Below are positions 43,086-53,511 of a DNA stretch of 64,000 nt, in pieces. The DNA comes from Acestrorhynchus altus. Taxonomy: Eukaryota > Chordata > Actinopteri > Characiformes > Acestrorhynchidae. Location: the NCBI GenBank assembly GCA_034509495.1, contig CM067521.1, forward strand, positions 19,773,984 through 19,837,983. The letters run 5' to 3'. A model generated the notes under the pieces. It did no database searches and was not told where the DNA came from. It saw nothing but the letters and a program-made list of their open reading frames with translations. A program made the position numbers and the translations under genes. Within the stretch, counting starts at the first letter, position 1; each line of letters opens with the position of its first letter.

Positions 43086-44094
43086 TTATATTACTGAAAA
43101 ACCTTTTATATAGATATTCAGTTAAAATTAAAGTTAATATGCAAATTAGCTCACCATCAACAAACAAAACCAATCCTTTAAACATTGTGCAGGAACCTTT
43201 ACTTTTACCTCCCCTCAACTCCCCAACCCCTCAATTCTCTTCCCCCTTTTTCTTCTGTCCACAGCTCCTTGTTCTCCTCACTCTATCCTCTTCTCCTAAT
43301 CCTTCATTCCTTCCTTTCGTATCTTCAGCCTGGTCAAACTGCATTCTGAACACAAAGAGCATTATGCATGAGCCCCAGAAGGTCTCTGAGCGTGCTCCAT
43401 GCTGTCACCCTTCTCCGATGCTTTGCTGAGATGTCACCCAGGCCCCCCTTTAAAGACCATCCTCCTTTCAAACTCATACATATCAAAGCCAGGCCATCAT
43501 CATATCTCTACAAGGTAATGATGGCCAAGGCCAGTGTGCAAAAGCAGCCTGTTTGCCACATTTGGCTTTTATCAAGAGTTTCGCTCTCATGGCCACCTGA
43601 CGTAATTCCTTATTCTTGAGAAACTGAAGAATTGAAGGAAAACTTTTTGGGTGATTGATTAAAGTGGTTCAGAAGGTTTACTCTGAGCCTCGATCAAATT
43701 TGGGGATGCTTGAGAAAGCTGAAGTAATTAAACAGACTTTTCTAAAATATGAAGATCTTCAACATTGTGTAAAGGTTACCTAGAACAATTGATGGGTTTA
43801 CGTACAATCACATATCTCAGCCAAGAAGTGTAGAACCAGGGGCTTGGGCCTGGGCTTCCAGGATTATAAGATAACTAATGCAAAATGAACCATCTCATTG
43901 GGGGGCATGGAGGCATCTTAAACCCACCCCTCAACCATGATCCAAAAGCGAAAATAACATGGTTCGAACAACAAAACCCATTGTGAGCTAAGCCCCAGGC
44001 CCCAGGCAATGTCCCTGTGTAGAACATCAACAGTCTCAAAAATGAAGGTAGCAAAAAGCCTCTTTGTGTGATGAGTTCAGTAGAAATATGTGAC
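43086..44094. other. Non-coding interval, CT-rich in part
   Basis: 43,200-43,330 is strongly pyrimidine-rich. Frames at 43,139-43,619 run through it and show no recognised domain. No gene is supported. Confidence 0.35.
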
Positions 44095-44560
44095 TATGAA
44101 GAAGGTTCTATACTAATTTAAAAGGTGTTCAAACAACATGTTATAAAAGGTTCTTTACCCTCATACATCATTCTTAATCAGTTCTTTGCCTAGTAGACCA
44201 GCCCTGGAACTCCAAGATGGTCCACATTTGTGCTCTACACTTTTTAACAGTGAATCTTCAAGAGTTCTTCAATAAAGAGAATTGTTCTTTATAGAACCAA
44301 GAGAACTTAAAGTTGTCTTGTTTTAATGCTAAATGGTTATTTACCCTGTATACCAGCCTTGGGTGATAGACTTCACACATGTGCTCTACATTCTATAAAG
44401 TGACAAGACAAGGAACCAAAAGAAAGCTTGAATGGTTCTTTGCATGGTTAAATTGTTCTTCAAAGACCATTGGTTTATGGTTCTCTATTGAAATTTTAAG
44501 AATAGGGTTCCTTTTAGCACAGGTTCCTTTTAAGAATCTTCTTTACTTAGAATGTATCCC
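44095..44560. mobile_element. Fold-back-type repeat related to family F
   Basis: AGGTTCTATACTAATTTAAA, TTCTTCAATAAAGAGAATTG, TTCTTTATAGAACCAAGAG and GGTTCTTTGCATGGTTAAAT share the TTCT..AGAACC vocabulary of the element at 21,555. An internal duplication (GTAGACCAGCCCTGGAACTC versus GTATACCAGCCTTGGGTGAT) lies about 155 bp apart. Confidence 0.6.
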
Positions 44561-45560
44561 CATGTGTTGAAAGTTGGGTTGGACTATCTGTAGGTTCCTG
44601 AAGATTGATTGTAGTAATCAATCCTCAGGCTCTAAAACTGGTTCTTCTACAACATCTTGCAAAGAAACCTTTTTGGGTCCTTTCTTCAAGAGTGATAGGT
44701 TGCATTTGATAGAATCTACCCAACTGGTCTTGAAATCATTTGAAACAGCTTTGAGACTCTTTCTTTGAAACAATGTTTCATCCTTCAAAATCCAAAGCCA
44801 AAATGAGCTTCTGGGCTGTATTTCATGTTGTCCAAATCTTTGAGTTCCATTTCATTTCCAAAAAGAGTGCAGGCGACAGTGTCCTTGAGACATCATCGAT
44901 TACAATCATCATTAACTTCACAAGAAGTCTCGTGGCACTTGACAGGCTGAGAAAAAACTTCTGATCCTCGAGTCTTTAATTGCTGTCCGTTGAGTGACGG
45001 AAGCTTTGGGCTGCGATCAGTCTCTCGGCTTTGTAGAAACGCAGCCCGAAAGGCATCTGTGTCATCGCTAAAAATAGTACCCCTGTCCTCGAAGCGACGG
45101 CAAGATCCGTCGTCCATGGACATGCTAAAACAACAACATCATGCATTGTCCTAATAGACCTGACAAAACAGCATCTACTGCGCTGTTGCTTTTCACCTGC
45201 AAAAAGCTGGAATGTTGCTTAGAATTCATGAAGGACAAAGTTCTCGCTGTTGCCAGTTCAGGCAAATATTGGTTTTGTGTCAAAAAGCCACTTGAAAATT
45301 GGATGTGTTAATCTTATGGCTAATGGGCACCTGAAAGGTTGCTTAATATTCTCTCCCCGGCCCTGTGCAACAGAAGCTGCCTCCACAAGGTTAATTAGTT
45401 GCAGGTCCCTTGAGGGCCCATAAGCGATGGGGACTTAAGATAGTGGAAGAGGTGCTTCCACACAAGGCTCTGAAAACAAGGTTAATGGGACACTCATAGC
45501 TCACTTCCCCATTCCCTTATGTTGTTTACTGTGAGCACACTCAGCATGCTGCCATATGGA
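44561..45560. other. Unique block with CpG, candidate regulatory DNA
   Basis: 44,950-45,130 is CpG-bearing (CTCGAAGCGACGGCAAGATC). It contains a 76-codon minus-strand frame, MSMDDGSCRRFEDRGTIF..., with no family I recognise. 45,330-45,450 has CTCTCCCCGGCCCTGTGCAA and AAGGTTAATTAGTTGCAGG. No splice-bounded exon was established. Confidence 0.3.
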
Positions 45561-45934
45561 CACTGAAATTTCACACCATTCACCATGAATGTATAGTGTA
45601 AAACCCCAAACAGTTGTTTTTATGATCTGTGTTTGGCTTTTGTGAACACTGAATGATTGTCCTGAGCATAGCCCTGCACCATTAAAAAGTTCTTGAGAGA
45701 TCCATAAAAAACTTCCATAAAAAAGGTTTCAGTGGATGGTTGAATGAATGAAAAGTACGTGTTTCTGATAAATTGGCCAGTGAGTGGTAGTATAAGTTAA
45801 CTGTTTCTGATAAAGTTTGCTAGTTCAGATGAGGCCATGCAATCAGGTATATTGCCGCTGTCACGCAAAAACCTGTTTGCCCTTTTTTCAATTTTTGACA
45901 TGATGTAAATCTCAGTTGTTCTTTCTTTCTACCT
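45561..45934. other. Non-coding interval
   Basis: Nothing recognised. Confidence 0.4.
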
Positions 45935-46195
45935 GCAGTTTCATGATGAACAGAGCAAAAGAAATGCTCCAAAATGATCTTTTTACATTGACTTTCATTG
46001 AAAGTTGGGAAAGTTTTTCCCTCCGCTTGCTATTTTGGAGGTCCCAAGGTCATATACACACTCATCTTTCAAAACGTAGATGTGCCCAGAAGGAATCAAC
46101 CAATTGCAATGCATGACTGCAGTAATGTCACACCAGATTGCCATGGAGTCGCTCAGAATGGCAGCAACTCATCTTCATCATCTTTTATAATAGAC
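45935..46195 (+). mobile_element. Dispersed repeat family A, long copy
   Basis: TTTCATGATGAACAGAGCAA, AAGAAATGCTCCAAAATGAT and ACATTGACTTTCATTGAAAG, then CCCAGAAGGAATCAACCAAT, TTGCCATGGAGTCGCTCAGA and GGCAGCAACTCATCTTCATC. Both halves align with the copy at 7,744-7,990. Confidence 0.72.
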
Positions 46196-46204
46196 TTCGG
46201 CTAA

Positions 46205-46430
46205 TGGACACCTGTGCTGTGTCAGGGTCCTTCCCAAGATCTTGTTTCCAGGGTACTACGTTCTCTCTGTCCTATATTTTCTAGGGTCCTATGTTCCTGT
46301 GGATCTTTGTTTCCAGGGTCCTACATTCTTCCTGTCCTATATTCTTAATTTCCTATATTCCCATGCATCTTATGTTTCAGGACCTTTCCAAGGTTCCTGT
46401 GTTCCCAAGCCTCAGTGATCCAAAGGCCTT
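46205..46430. repeat. Degenerate ~16-bp minisatellite, block 1
   Basis: Variants of GGGTCCTA(C/T)(A/G)TTC(C/T) recur, for example CAGGGTACTACGTTCTCT, TAGGGTCCTATGTTCCTG and CAGGGTCCTACATTCTTC. The spacing is irregular. It is the same vocabulary as the blocks at 47,103 and 48,325. Confidence 0.7.
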
Positions 46431-47102
46431 TTTAAACAGATTGAAACTATGTTTCATATGTTGTGGAACATATGCTAAACTGAAACTGTTGAACATATGC
46501 TTAAATAGTCATTAGTGCAAAGGTCACTTTCTTTGTGAGTGAATCCAGTGCAATGGTCATTACAGTCACCAAATCCCTTTGGAAGTGATGTTAGTCAGAG
46601 CTCTCCACCACCATCATTAAAACGACAGCAAAACTCTTGCTTGCCTATCAAGATCTCATGCAGCAGCTGTGTACAAATGTCCTGATGGATAGGCCAACAG
46701 AAATGGTCCACAATGACCAATATAGTCAGTTCCCCCGTAGAGTTGTCATGTATTGTTGGAGATTTATTAGATCAGTAGATGCAATGAAACTTGCATTACT
46801 ATGCAAAAACCTTTAACAGTTCATCAATTCATCCTCAGCCACATGCAGCAGTATTCTCTTGGTGTTCTATGATTATTGTCTCAGGCTGCTGTTCAGACGG
46901 GCTTCCCTCCATTTAAACAAGGTGAATGACACTTTTCTTTGAGAAGGAAAAAAGAGAGAGAGTAAAAGTGCCATTCCGACGTTACAGCTTCCTCAACAGC
47001 TTCTGAGAACTGCTCTTTAGTTCTCAAGGAGACTCTGTCTGCCTTTCAGAAATACATTTAGTCTGACTGATTACCAGGCCTTCACTACCTCTTTCGATCT
47101 GT
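46431..47102. other. Non-coding interval
   Basis: 46,680-46,712 (GATGGATAGGCCAACAGAAA) looks like a short family A remnant. Nothing else was recognised. Confidence 0.35.
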
Positions 47103-47411
47103 TTCTAGGTTTAGCCTATTTTATGCATATCATTGTAAGTCTTGTTCTGTATTCCCAATGTCCTTTGGTCATAGCGTCCTATGTTTCCAGATTCCTAAGT
47201 TCCAAATGTCTTATCTTTTCAGGGTCCAAGGATTCCAATGCCCAAAGATCCCAGGGTTCTATATTCCCCAGGTCTTATGTTAAGAAAGATTCTATGGTTC
47301 CAGGGTCCTACATTCTCTCTGTTCCTAAGGTCCTATGTTTTAAAGAACCTACATTTCCAAGGTACTATGTTATATACCTAGGGTTCTATGAAGGTTCTTT
47401 TTTCCCAACTC

Positions 47412-47466
<55 letters not shown>

Positions 47467-47745
47467 CTAGGTTTTGCCTATTTTAAGCACATTATTGTAT
47501 CTCTCGTTTTATTGTCCTCTTGTTTAAGTCCTATGTTCCCAGGATCCTAAGTTCCAAAGGTGATATATTTCCAGTGTCCTATGTTCCCTTGAATTTATGT
47601 TTCCACAGTCCTACATTTGTACTGTCCTATATTTCTAAGGTCCTTTGTTCCCAAGGTCCTATGAAGGTTCTGTATTTTCAGGATCCTGTGTCTGATGTCC
47701 CATGTTTCTATGTAACCTGGGTCCTATGTTACCAACAGCAGCAAT
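47103..47745. repeat. Degenerate ~16-bp minisatellite with ~360-bp higher-order duplication
   Basis: Two successive blocks start alike: TTCTAGGTTTAGCCTATTTT at 47,102 and TATCTAGGTTTTGCCTATTT at about 47,464. Each then carries TTATTGTA or CATTGTAAG and a run of GTCCTATGTTCC-like units. The first block ends at a CT array (47,412-47,462). The repeated header shows that a longer unit was duplicated after the short units formed. Confidence 0.7.
47412..47462. repeat. (CT)n microsatellite
   Basis: About 25 CT units at the junction of the two higher-order blocks. Confidence 0.97.
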
Positions 47746-47849
47746 AGCATTTTTGGGCAGATTTTTCTTGCCACAGATTATTCCAACTTGAATCATTCCC
47801 AGTTGTTGGTACAGGATGAAAAGAACACCAACCTCCCTGGAAGGGTCAT

Positions 47850-47889
<40 letters not shown>

Positions 47890-48324
47890 TCTTCGAAGGC
47901 TAGAAGAAGTTGGATTTGAAAATGTGACCCACTCCTTGGTGCAGATGAAGATGGCACTGCATGCTATCAGGGGTTTGTACAAAAAGACTGGCTCCAAGGA
48001 TCTTTCATATACACATCTAAGCTTTGTCTCTCTGTCTCTCTCCCTGACAGACGGCAGAGTAAAGGGGAGTGGAACAGCAGGTGATCTGTTTTATATCAGT
48101 TAGGAAGCCGCCGCTGCAACACTGTATAGAGGAGTTCACTCTAGATCTCACTGAGGGTCCTAGAAAAAGACAGTGGACTATGTATAGGACTTTAGAAGAC
48201 AATGTCGTGTTTGTTTCCTTGTGGGTCAGCTAGTGAATGCTCAGTGGGTTTAATATTACAGTAAAGGACTACTGTACACACATTCATCACAGTGTGATTA
48301 GGATGTGCAGAAGGTACCTGAAAA
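47746..48324. other. Non-coding interval with (GA)n at 47,851-47,889
   Basis: The GA array has about 19 units with one AAAG break. The remainder is unrecognised. Confidence 0.6.
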
Positions 48325-48380
48325 TCAGTGCTCTTAAGGTAATATGTTCCCAGGGTCCTATGTCCCTGAGGTCCAGTGTT
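48325..48380. repeat. Degenerate ~16-bp minisatellite, block 3
   Basis: AATATGTTCCCAGGGTCCTA and TGTCCCTGAGGTCCAGTGTT are three clear units of the same family as 46,205 and 47,103. Confidence 0.65.
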
Positions 48381-48589
48381 TGAAAACCACACTTCTCTTG
48401 TTCAAGGTGGAAGTTCAAATAAAAGAAAAGCATTCTAATAAAAGAATAATCTGGCATGTGGCAGCAGTACAGTGCTTTAAATCATGTAGATATGGGTCAG
48501 CAACTTCATGTAATGCTCACAACAACCATTAGAATGGGATAGATTCAATAGAATTTGAAAAAATTGATCACCTTCCAACCTTTTCCTTT
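48381..48589. other. Non-coding interval
   Basis: Nothing recognised. Confidence 0.4.
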
Positions 48590-48985
48590 TTCCCTATTCC
48601 AGTTTGGAAGTCCCAGTTACCCAACCCCAGTAGTACTCTCTCCAAATCACATATGATTCTCCTTACACTAGGAGCATGAAGGCAAGAACATACTTCCTCC
48701 AGTAAATGTGAGGCCAGCCTCTTTTCAAACTGCCACCATTGCACCATTGCTGGGCAGCCAAAACACTCTGAAGAAATTGTTGGGTCTCCAGCTCCAATAC
48801 AACAACTAACAGACACCTTGTGCTGACCAGCATCACACTGGGTTTGATGTAGGGGGAGATCACCATGAACTCATCCAGAGAGAGCATGGCCAATTTACTT
48901 CTCTCACAATGGAAACAGCACAACCCTGGATCTGAATCTGCGATCCTTGGATTATGTTGCTAGTGCTGGTATGGAATGCAGGGGT
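48590..48985 (-). mobile_element. tRNA-derived SINE (SINE-3), reversed
   Basis: On the minus strand, starting near 48,985, GCACTAGCAACATAATCCAA and GATTCAGATCCAGGGTTGTG form a decayed tRNA-like head with a B-box-like stretch. The body has GAGAAGTAAATTGGCCATGC and GGCTGCCCAGCAATGGTGCA. The left end holds AGTTTGGAAGTCCCAGTTAC (plus strand). The mid-body phrase recurs at 62,870-62,915. Confidence 0.6.
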
Positions 48986-49636
48986 GGAGTCAACACCCTT
49001 GATGATCCATGTAATGACACTCTCAACCTGCCAGTAGTGGCTTTTTAAGGCGTTCAAGAAAAAATGACTTATGGTTAAATAATTCATAATAAAACAGGAT
49101 TGTTTCTTTTTAAAGGGCAATTTTAATACATCATTTGCTTTTCTTTCTGGGAAGGCTGGGTGGCAACACTTTATTCTTTCCTGAGCCATCCTAGTTGCTT
49201 TGCATGCTCACTTCATTCCAGTGATTTGTTGAACTTTGATGCAGAATGTTTAATAAAACTAAAAGCCAATTCATTCTTCCTGAGGAGAATATCAGGCCTG
49301 CCGCACCTCCACAGGTATTCATGCGGTGCCACACAGTGCTTCAGTGACATGGAATGTGCCATGAAAATGAGAAATCGACATAACGCTATAGGCTACAGAA
49401 AAGCCTGCGCAGATGGAGCTCGCCACTTTTCCCTCATTCTTCTGAAAGTGGCAAATGGTGGTGGGAGAATATGAGGAAATTAAATAGGCCCATTTGCAAT
49501 GAGCTGCAGGAGGGCAGGAGAGTGTTTGGTGGGTTATGTGGGTTACGGAAGAGAGGAAAAGACAAGTCTTCTAAGTCAATCAGTCAGACAATGGGGGGGG
49601 GGGGTGAGTCTGACTTTGAAAAAGAGAGCAAGATTG
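48986..49636. other. Unique non-coding block
   Basis: 49,190-49,470 has balanced composition and scattered CpG. The 104-codon frame there has no recognised domain. A G-run of ten lies at 49,594-49,603. Confidence 0.3.
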
Positions 49637-49707
49637 GATTTCTCTCTCCCTCTCTCTCTCTCTCTCTTTCTTTATATATATATAAAGAAGATATATATAT
49701 ATATATT
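49637..49707. repeat. (CT)n and (TA)n microsatellites
   Basis: A short CT array then two TA runs separated by AAAGAAG. Confidence 0.93.
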
Positions 49708-50778
49708 ACTGCACACTATACACTCATTATGAAATTAGCAAGGATGATTGCAGTGCTGTTCAGAAGGAAGAAAAAATAAATGATTATAAATTTTGACTGA
49801 TATGGGCAACATTTATTGAGTTACACATATAAAATGGGTGTCTCTCAGTATGATGTTCCTTATGGTGTCCTGCGTAAATCCATCCCAGTACACTGATACT
49901 CTGTATTAGATTATTTCCTTCCCTCCCCACCAACAATACTATTATTTTCAATGTATAAACAATAAATCTGGATAACTGCTGCTTTAAGATAAAAATATTT
50001 TGACAAAACATGCTGTTTCAGCATGTTCCTGCAATACAGTCTGTGGTCCTCTGCCTTAGGTGTTATCAAAGGTTAGCTGTGAGGGAAAGGACCTTCCTAC
50101 AAGAAGTTTGTTTTTGCTTCTATTCTGCAACATCCATCCTAACGACAGTAGCTATGAACGATATTTATGGTCAGAGCATGGATGTCACTTATTATTGCCT
50201 TCATAAGCATGATCATCAAAAAGCAGATTGTTGAACATAGGCAGTGTTTGGATGTCCAGGAATGAGACCCATACATGGATTTTTATTTTTAATCGTTCAT
50301 TTTTACAGAAATAAACCCATTCAGACACTTCAGGCAGCTCAGAACCAACCGTTTTTAGAGTTTTGTGGCTGTGTAGTGTTTCAGAATAATTCATAAAAAG
50401 TTCTTCATAATACAGTGAATACCATCATGCTGATAGACGAGCTATCTGAGAGTCTTTATAGTCTACACTGTAGACCGCTGGCTTCATTAGCATCCATCAA
50501 ACCCCCAAATACACACAGCTGAAAGGTAAAGCCTTGTCAACAGAATAGAACAGCCTCCATGAGTGACAACGCTGGTTGGCACAAGCTGAATGCATTCCAT
50601 ATGAATCTATTCAGTTTAATGAAATATGGATCTCCGGGCTATTAAAACTGCTGGGGAAGAATGTGTGAAGGCGGGAGAGATCAGGCCCAGACGAACGTTG
50701 GAATATACATGAAGGAGTGAATGAAAATGATGCAAATCTGCCCATTTGCTCTTGTTAAAATTCTAGAATGCAAAGTGA
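49708..50778. other. Non-coding interval, partly candidate regulatory
   Basis: 50,400-50,680 is unique and contains homeobox-like AT cores (GAATCTATTCAGTTTAATGA). No gene or repeat was recognised. Confidence 0.3.
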
Positions 50779-50782
50779 GAGT

Positions 50783-50837
<55 letters not shown>

Positions 50838-50861
50838 ACTGACTGTAATTCTGCAGACACC

Positions 50862-50900
<39 letters not shown>
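50779..50900. repeat. (GA)n and (CT)n arrays in inverted arrangement
   Basis: GA units at about 50,782-50,832 and CT units at 50,869-50,900 are complementary and separated by about 36 bp, so they can fold into a stem. Confidence 0.9.
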
Positions 50901-50903
<3 letters not shown>

Positions 50904-50945
50904 CTGTTTGTTACAGTAGTTTATGATCTCAGAAGCAGCTTGGTG

Positions 50946-51143
50946 ATATATTGTCTGGGGTTCCCATTATTTTGTCCTCGTCAGTATATGCATAAAGCAC
51001 TACGTCTGTGTGTATTTTATATAACAGGGCATTGATGACACCCATGAATAACACTGACCTTCTGCCTCAGTGCTGACCCTCAGTGTGGTGATGGGAGTGT
51101 GTTGAGCTTTGAGCTCCACTGAGCAAGCAAATAACCTATTTAC
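50946..51143 (+). repeat. Inverted repeat, left arm
   Basis: About 198 bp, from ATATATTGTCTGGGGTTCCC to GCAAGCAAATAACCTATTTAC. It pairs with 51,487-51,688 in reverse complement with only about five or six mismatches and one small indel (CTCGTCAG versus CTCCCCCGCAAG). No coding frame of note. Confidence 0.93.
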
Positions 51144-51162
51144 TTCTGTCTCATTCTGTCAT

Positions 51163-51235
<73 letters not shown>

Positions 51236-51236
51236 A
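51163..51236. repeat. (CTAT)n microsatellite
   Basis: About 18 four-base units within the loop of the inverted repeat. Confidence 0.97.
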
Positions 51237-51346
51237 CATATAGATATATATGACCTTTTCTCAATCTATGAATGGTCTTGCACACCCTGCTGGTATTTAT
51301 AGCCACTAATCTGATTGTGATGTGATTTTTGTCTTTTCACCCTGGT

Positions 51347-51355
51347 TTCTCTCTC

Positions 51356-51398
<43 letters not shown>

Positions 51399-51478
51399 GT
51401 CTCTCTCTCTCTCTGGAGATCTAGAGAGAGTTGGAGAGAGGTCATAATATAGAAATATGAAGAGGACGAGAGAGAGAG
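51347..51478. repeat. (CT)n then (GA)-rich stretch in the inverted-repeat loop
   Basis: About 30 CT units (51,347-51,414), then GGAGATCTAGAGAGAGTTGG and further GAGAG tracts to 51,478. The loop itself therefore contains a smaller CT/GA inverted arrangement centred near AGATCT. Confidence 0.9.
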
Positions 51479-51486
51479 AAGGAGGG

Positions 51487-51688
51487 GTAAATAGGTTATT
51501 TGCTTGCTCAGTGGAGCTCAAAGCTCAACACACTCCCACCACCACACTGAGGGTCAGCACTGAGGCAGAAGGTCAGTGTTATTCATTGGTGTCATCAATG
51601 CCCTGTTATATAAAATACACACAGATGTAGTGCTTTATGCATATGCTTGCGGGGGAGGACAAAATAATGGAAACCCCAGACAATATAT
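51487..51688 (-). repeat. Inverted repeat, right arm
   Basis: About 202 bp, from GTAAATAGGTTATTTGCTTG to CCCCAGACAATATAT, the reverse complement of 50,946-51,143. The high similarity suggests a young inverted duplication. Confidence 0.93.
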
Positions 51689-52515
51689 TATGTAGAAGCT
51701 TTGTCTTTATGGAAATCATGTTTTGATCATGATCTTCTCGAGGGAAATTGGAGCATTCTTCAGGAGGAAACGCTCTGTATCGTGTCTGTCAGACCAGCAA
51801 TGTTGGCTGTCAGCGTTCTGTAACTCTATCGAGAGAGAGATATAAAAATGAGTTAAAGACACCTTCACCATTCCTGCGCTGCTCTAAGGTCTTATTCCAG
51901 GCCTGCTGCCACAGATTGGTGCTTGTTACTATCGCTTTTCAGCACAAGTGCTTTTCAAGAGTCTGTCCTTTCATGAATAACAGTCTGAAGAAGGTAATAA
52001 TCACTGGTTGTTTGAGCTGCCTGGTCCAAGTAGATATAAATTGGGGTCTGAAGTCCATCCTAAGCTACTGTTCGTGTTTTCTTCTTTTAATGAAGGTCCA
52101 ATTTGCTCCTCAACCTGATACATATGCAGTATGGTCACCTCCTCACCCTCATTCGTGGCCAGATACCTCGTTTCCTATGTGTGCAGAGAATGATCAGATG
52201 TCAATAGAAGAGGAACTGAATATTGGAATAGGTTCATTTTTGAGCCACTCGGCACCAGTCTGTTTCATAAAACATGGCAGGAAAGGGATCAGATGATGTT
52301 ATGCTGTAGTGATGCACTTTATGACCCTGACAGGCTTTCATTTATACTTATTTTGGGTTAGCGATGACAATAAATAACAACAACAACAACATTAAAAAAA
52401 TAAAATATATAGTGGTATACTAAAAAATGATATATGTTATACAGACTGTTACCGCATTTCATATGTGGAGAATATAATTTATTTTTATGGTTTAATATAT
52501 AGAATATAGACTATA

Positions 52516-52516
<1 letters not shown>
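51689..52516. other. Non-coding interval containing a 182-codon frame
   Basis: The plus-strand frame 51,748-52,296 has a hydrophobic stretch (KVIITGCLSCLVQV) and a proline- and histidine-containing part (WSPPHPHSWPDTSF). I recognise no family, and there is no clear promoter context. A rough estimate of chance open frames in 64 kb on two strands gives about one this long, so I do not call it a gene. (AAC)n lies at 52,378-52,391. Confidence 0.4.

Positions 52517-52577
<61 letters not shown>
52517..52577. repeat. (CA)n microsatellite
   Basis: About 30 CA units, directly at the truncated end of the Tc1 copy to the right. Confidence 0.97.
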
Positions 52578-52579
<2 letters not shown>

Positions 52580-52584
52580 TATAT

Positions 52585-53508
52585 AATTTACATAATGTGC
52601 TGTGTGCTTAGGGTCGTTGTCCTGTTAGACAGTGCTCTGGAGGAGGTCATCATCAAGGATACTCTGTACATCACTGCAGTCATCTTTCCCTCGACTAGAC
52701 ATGATGCATTCAGTCCAAAAAGTTCAATCTTTTTGTTTCTCATGATCTGAAAGTCCTTCAGGTGCCTTTTAGCAAACTCCAGATGGGCTGTCATGTGCCG
52801 TTTACTGAAGAGTGGCTTCTGTCTGACCACTCGACCATACAGGCCTGATTGATGGAGTGCTGCAGAAATGGTTGTCCTTCTGGAAGGTTCTCCTCTCTGC
52901 ACAGAGCAATGTTGGCACTCTGTTAGAATGACCATTGGGTTCTTGGTCACCTCCATGAATAAGCCATTTCTACCATGATCACTCAGTTTGGCTGGGCAGC
53001 CAGCTCTAGAAAGAGTCCTGGTGGTTCCTGATGGTGGTGATTTACTGATGATGGAGGCCACTGTCCTTATTGGGACCTTCAATGAAACAGAAAGTTTCTG
53101 TACCAGTCTCCAGATCTGTCTCGCGATACAATCCTGTCTCGGAGGTCTACAGACAACTGCTTAGACTTCATGGCTTGGTTTGTGCTCTGACCTGAACTGA
53201 CTATTATGGCACCTTATATAAACAGATGTGTGTCTTTCCAAATCATGTCCAATCAACTGAATTTACCACCAATCAAGCTGTAGAAACATCTGAAGGATGA
53301 TCAGAGGAAACAAGATGCACCTGAGCTCAGTTTGGAGTGTCATGGCAAGTCAAGGCTGTGAAAACTTATATTCATGTTATGATCATATTTTTTTCTTTTT
53401 CTTTTCCTTTTTCCAAACAAACTTTTCTCACTTTGTTATTGTGGGGTATTGTGTGCAGACTTTTGACGAAAAATGTATTTTGAAATAAGGCTGTAACATG
53501 TAACATCA
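52585..53508 (-). mobile_element. Tc1-like transposon, 3' truncated (lineage T2)
   Basis: On the minus strand, from the right: a terminal region around GGCTGTAACATGTAACAT, the 5' leader, and coding sequence up to the second catalytic aspartate. There the element is cut near a CA array. TTGTTATTGTGGGGTATTGT at 53,435 is a recognisable part of the terminal untranslated sequence of this lineage, which I know from salmonids and other fish. Confidence 0.85.
52588..53171 (-). pseudogene. Tc1 transposase relic (lineage T2)
   Basis: The ATG at 53,171 starts MKSKQLSVDLRDRIVSRDRS, then the frame shifts. The main frame 53,082-52,588 reads MKVPIRTVASIISK, TRTLSRAGCPAKLSDHGRNG (second helix-turn-helix), VTKNPMV, RRTTISAALHQSGLYGRVVR and HLEFAKRHLKDFQIMRNKK. 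The stretch between NKI and IELFGLNA that carries the first catalytic aspartate (LWSDET) is deleted. A short EGKMTAVMYR segment follows, and beyond another deletion the QQDNDPKH region survives only in a shifted frame. The glutamate-bearing C-terminus is absent. Normal length is about 340 residues; 164 remain in the longest frame. It is inactive. Confidence 0.88.
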
Positions 53509-53511
53509 GAT

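Noticed and set aside
51748..52296. A 182-codon plus-strand frame as a protein gene
   Set aside because: No family resemblance, no promoter or splice context. By a rough estimate about one frame of this length is expected by chance on two strands of 64 kb.
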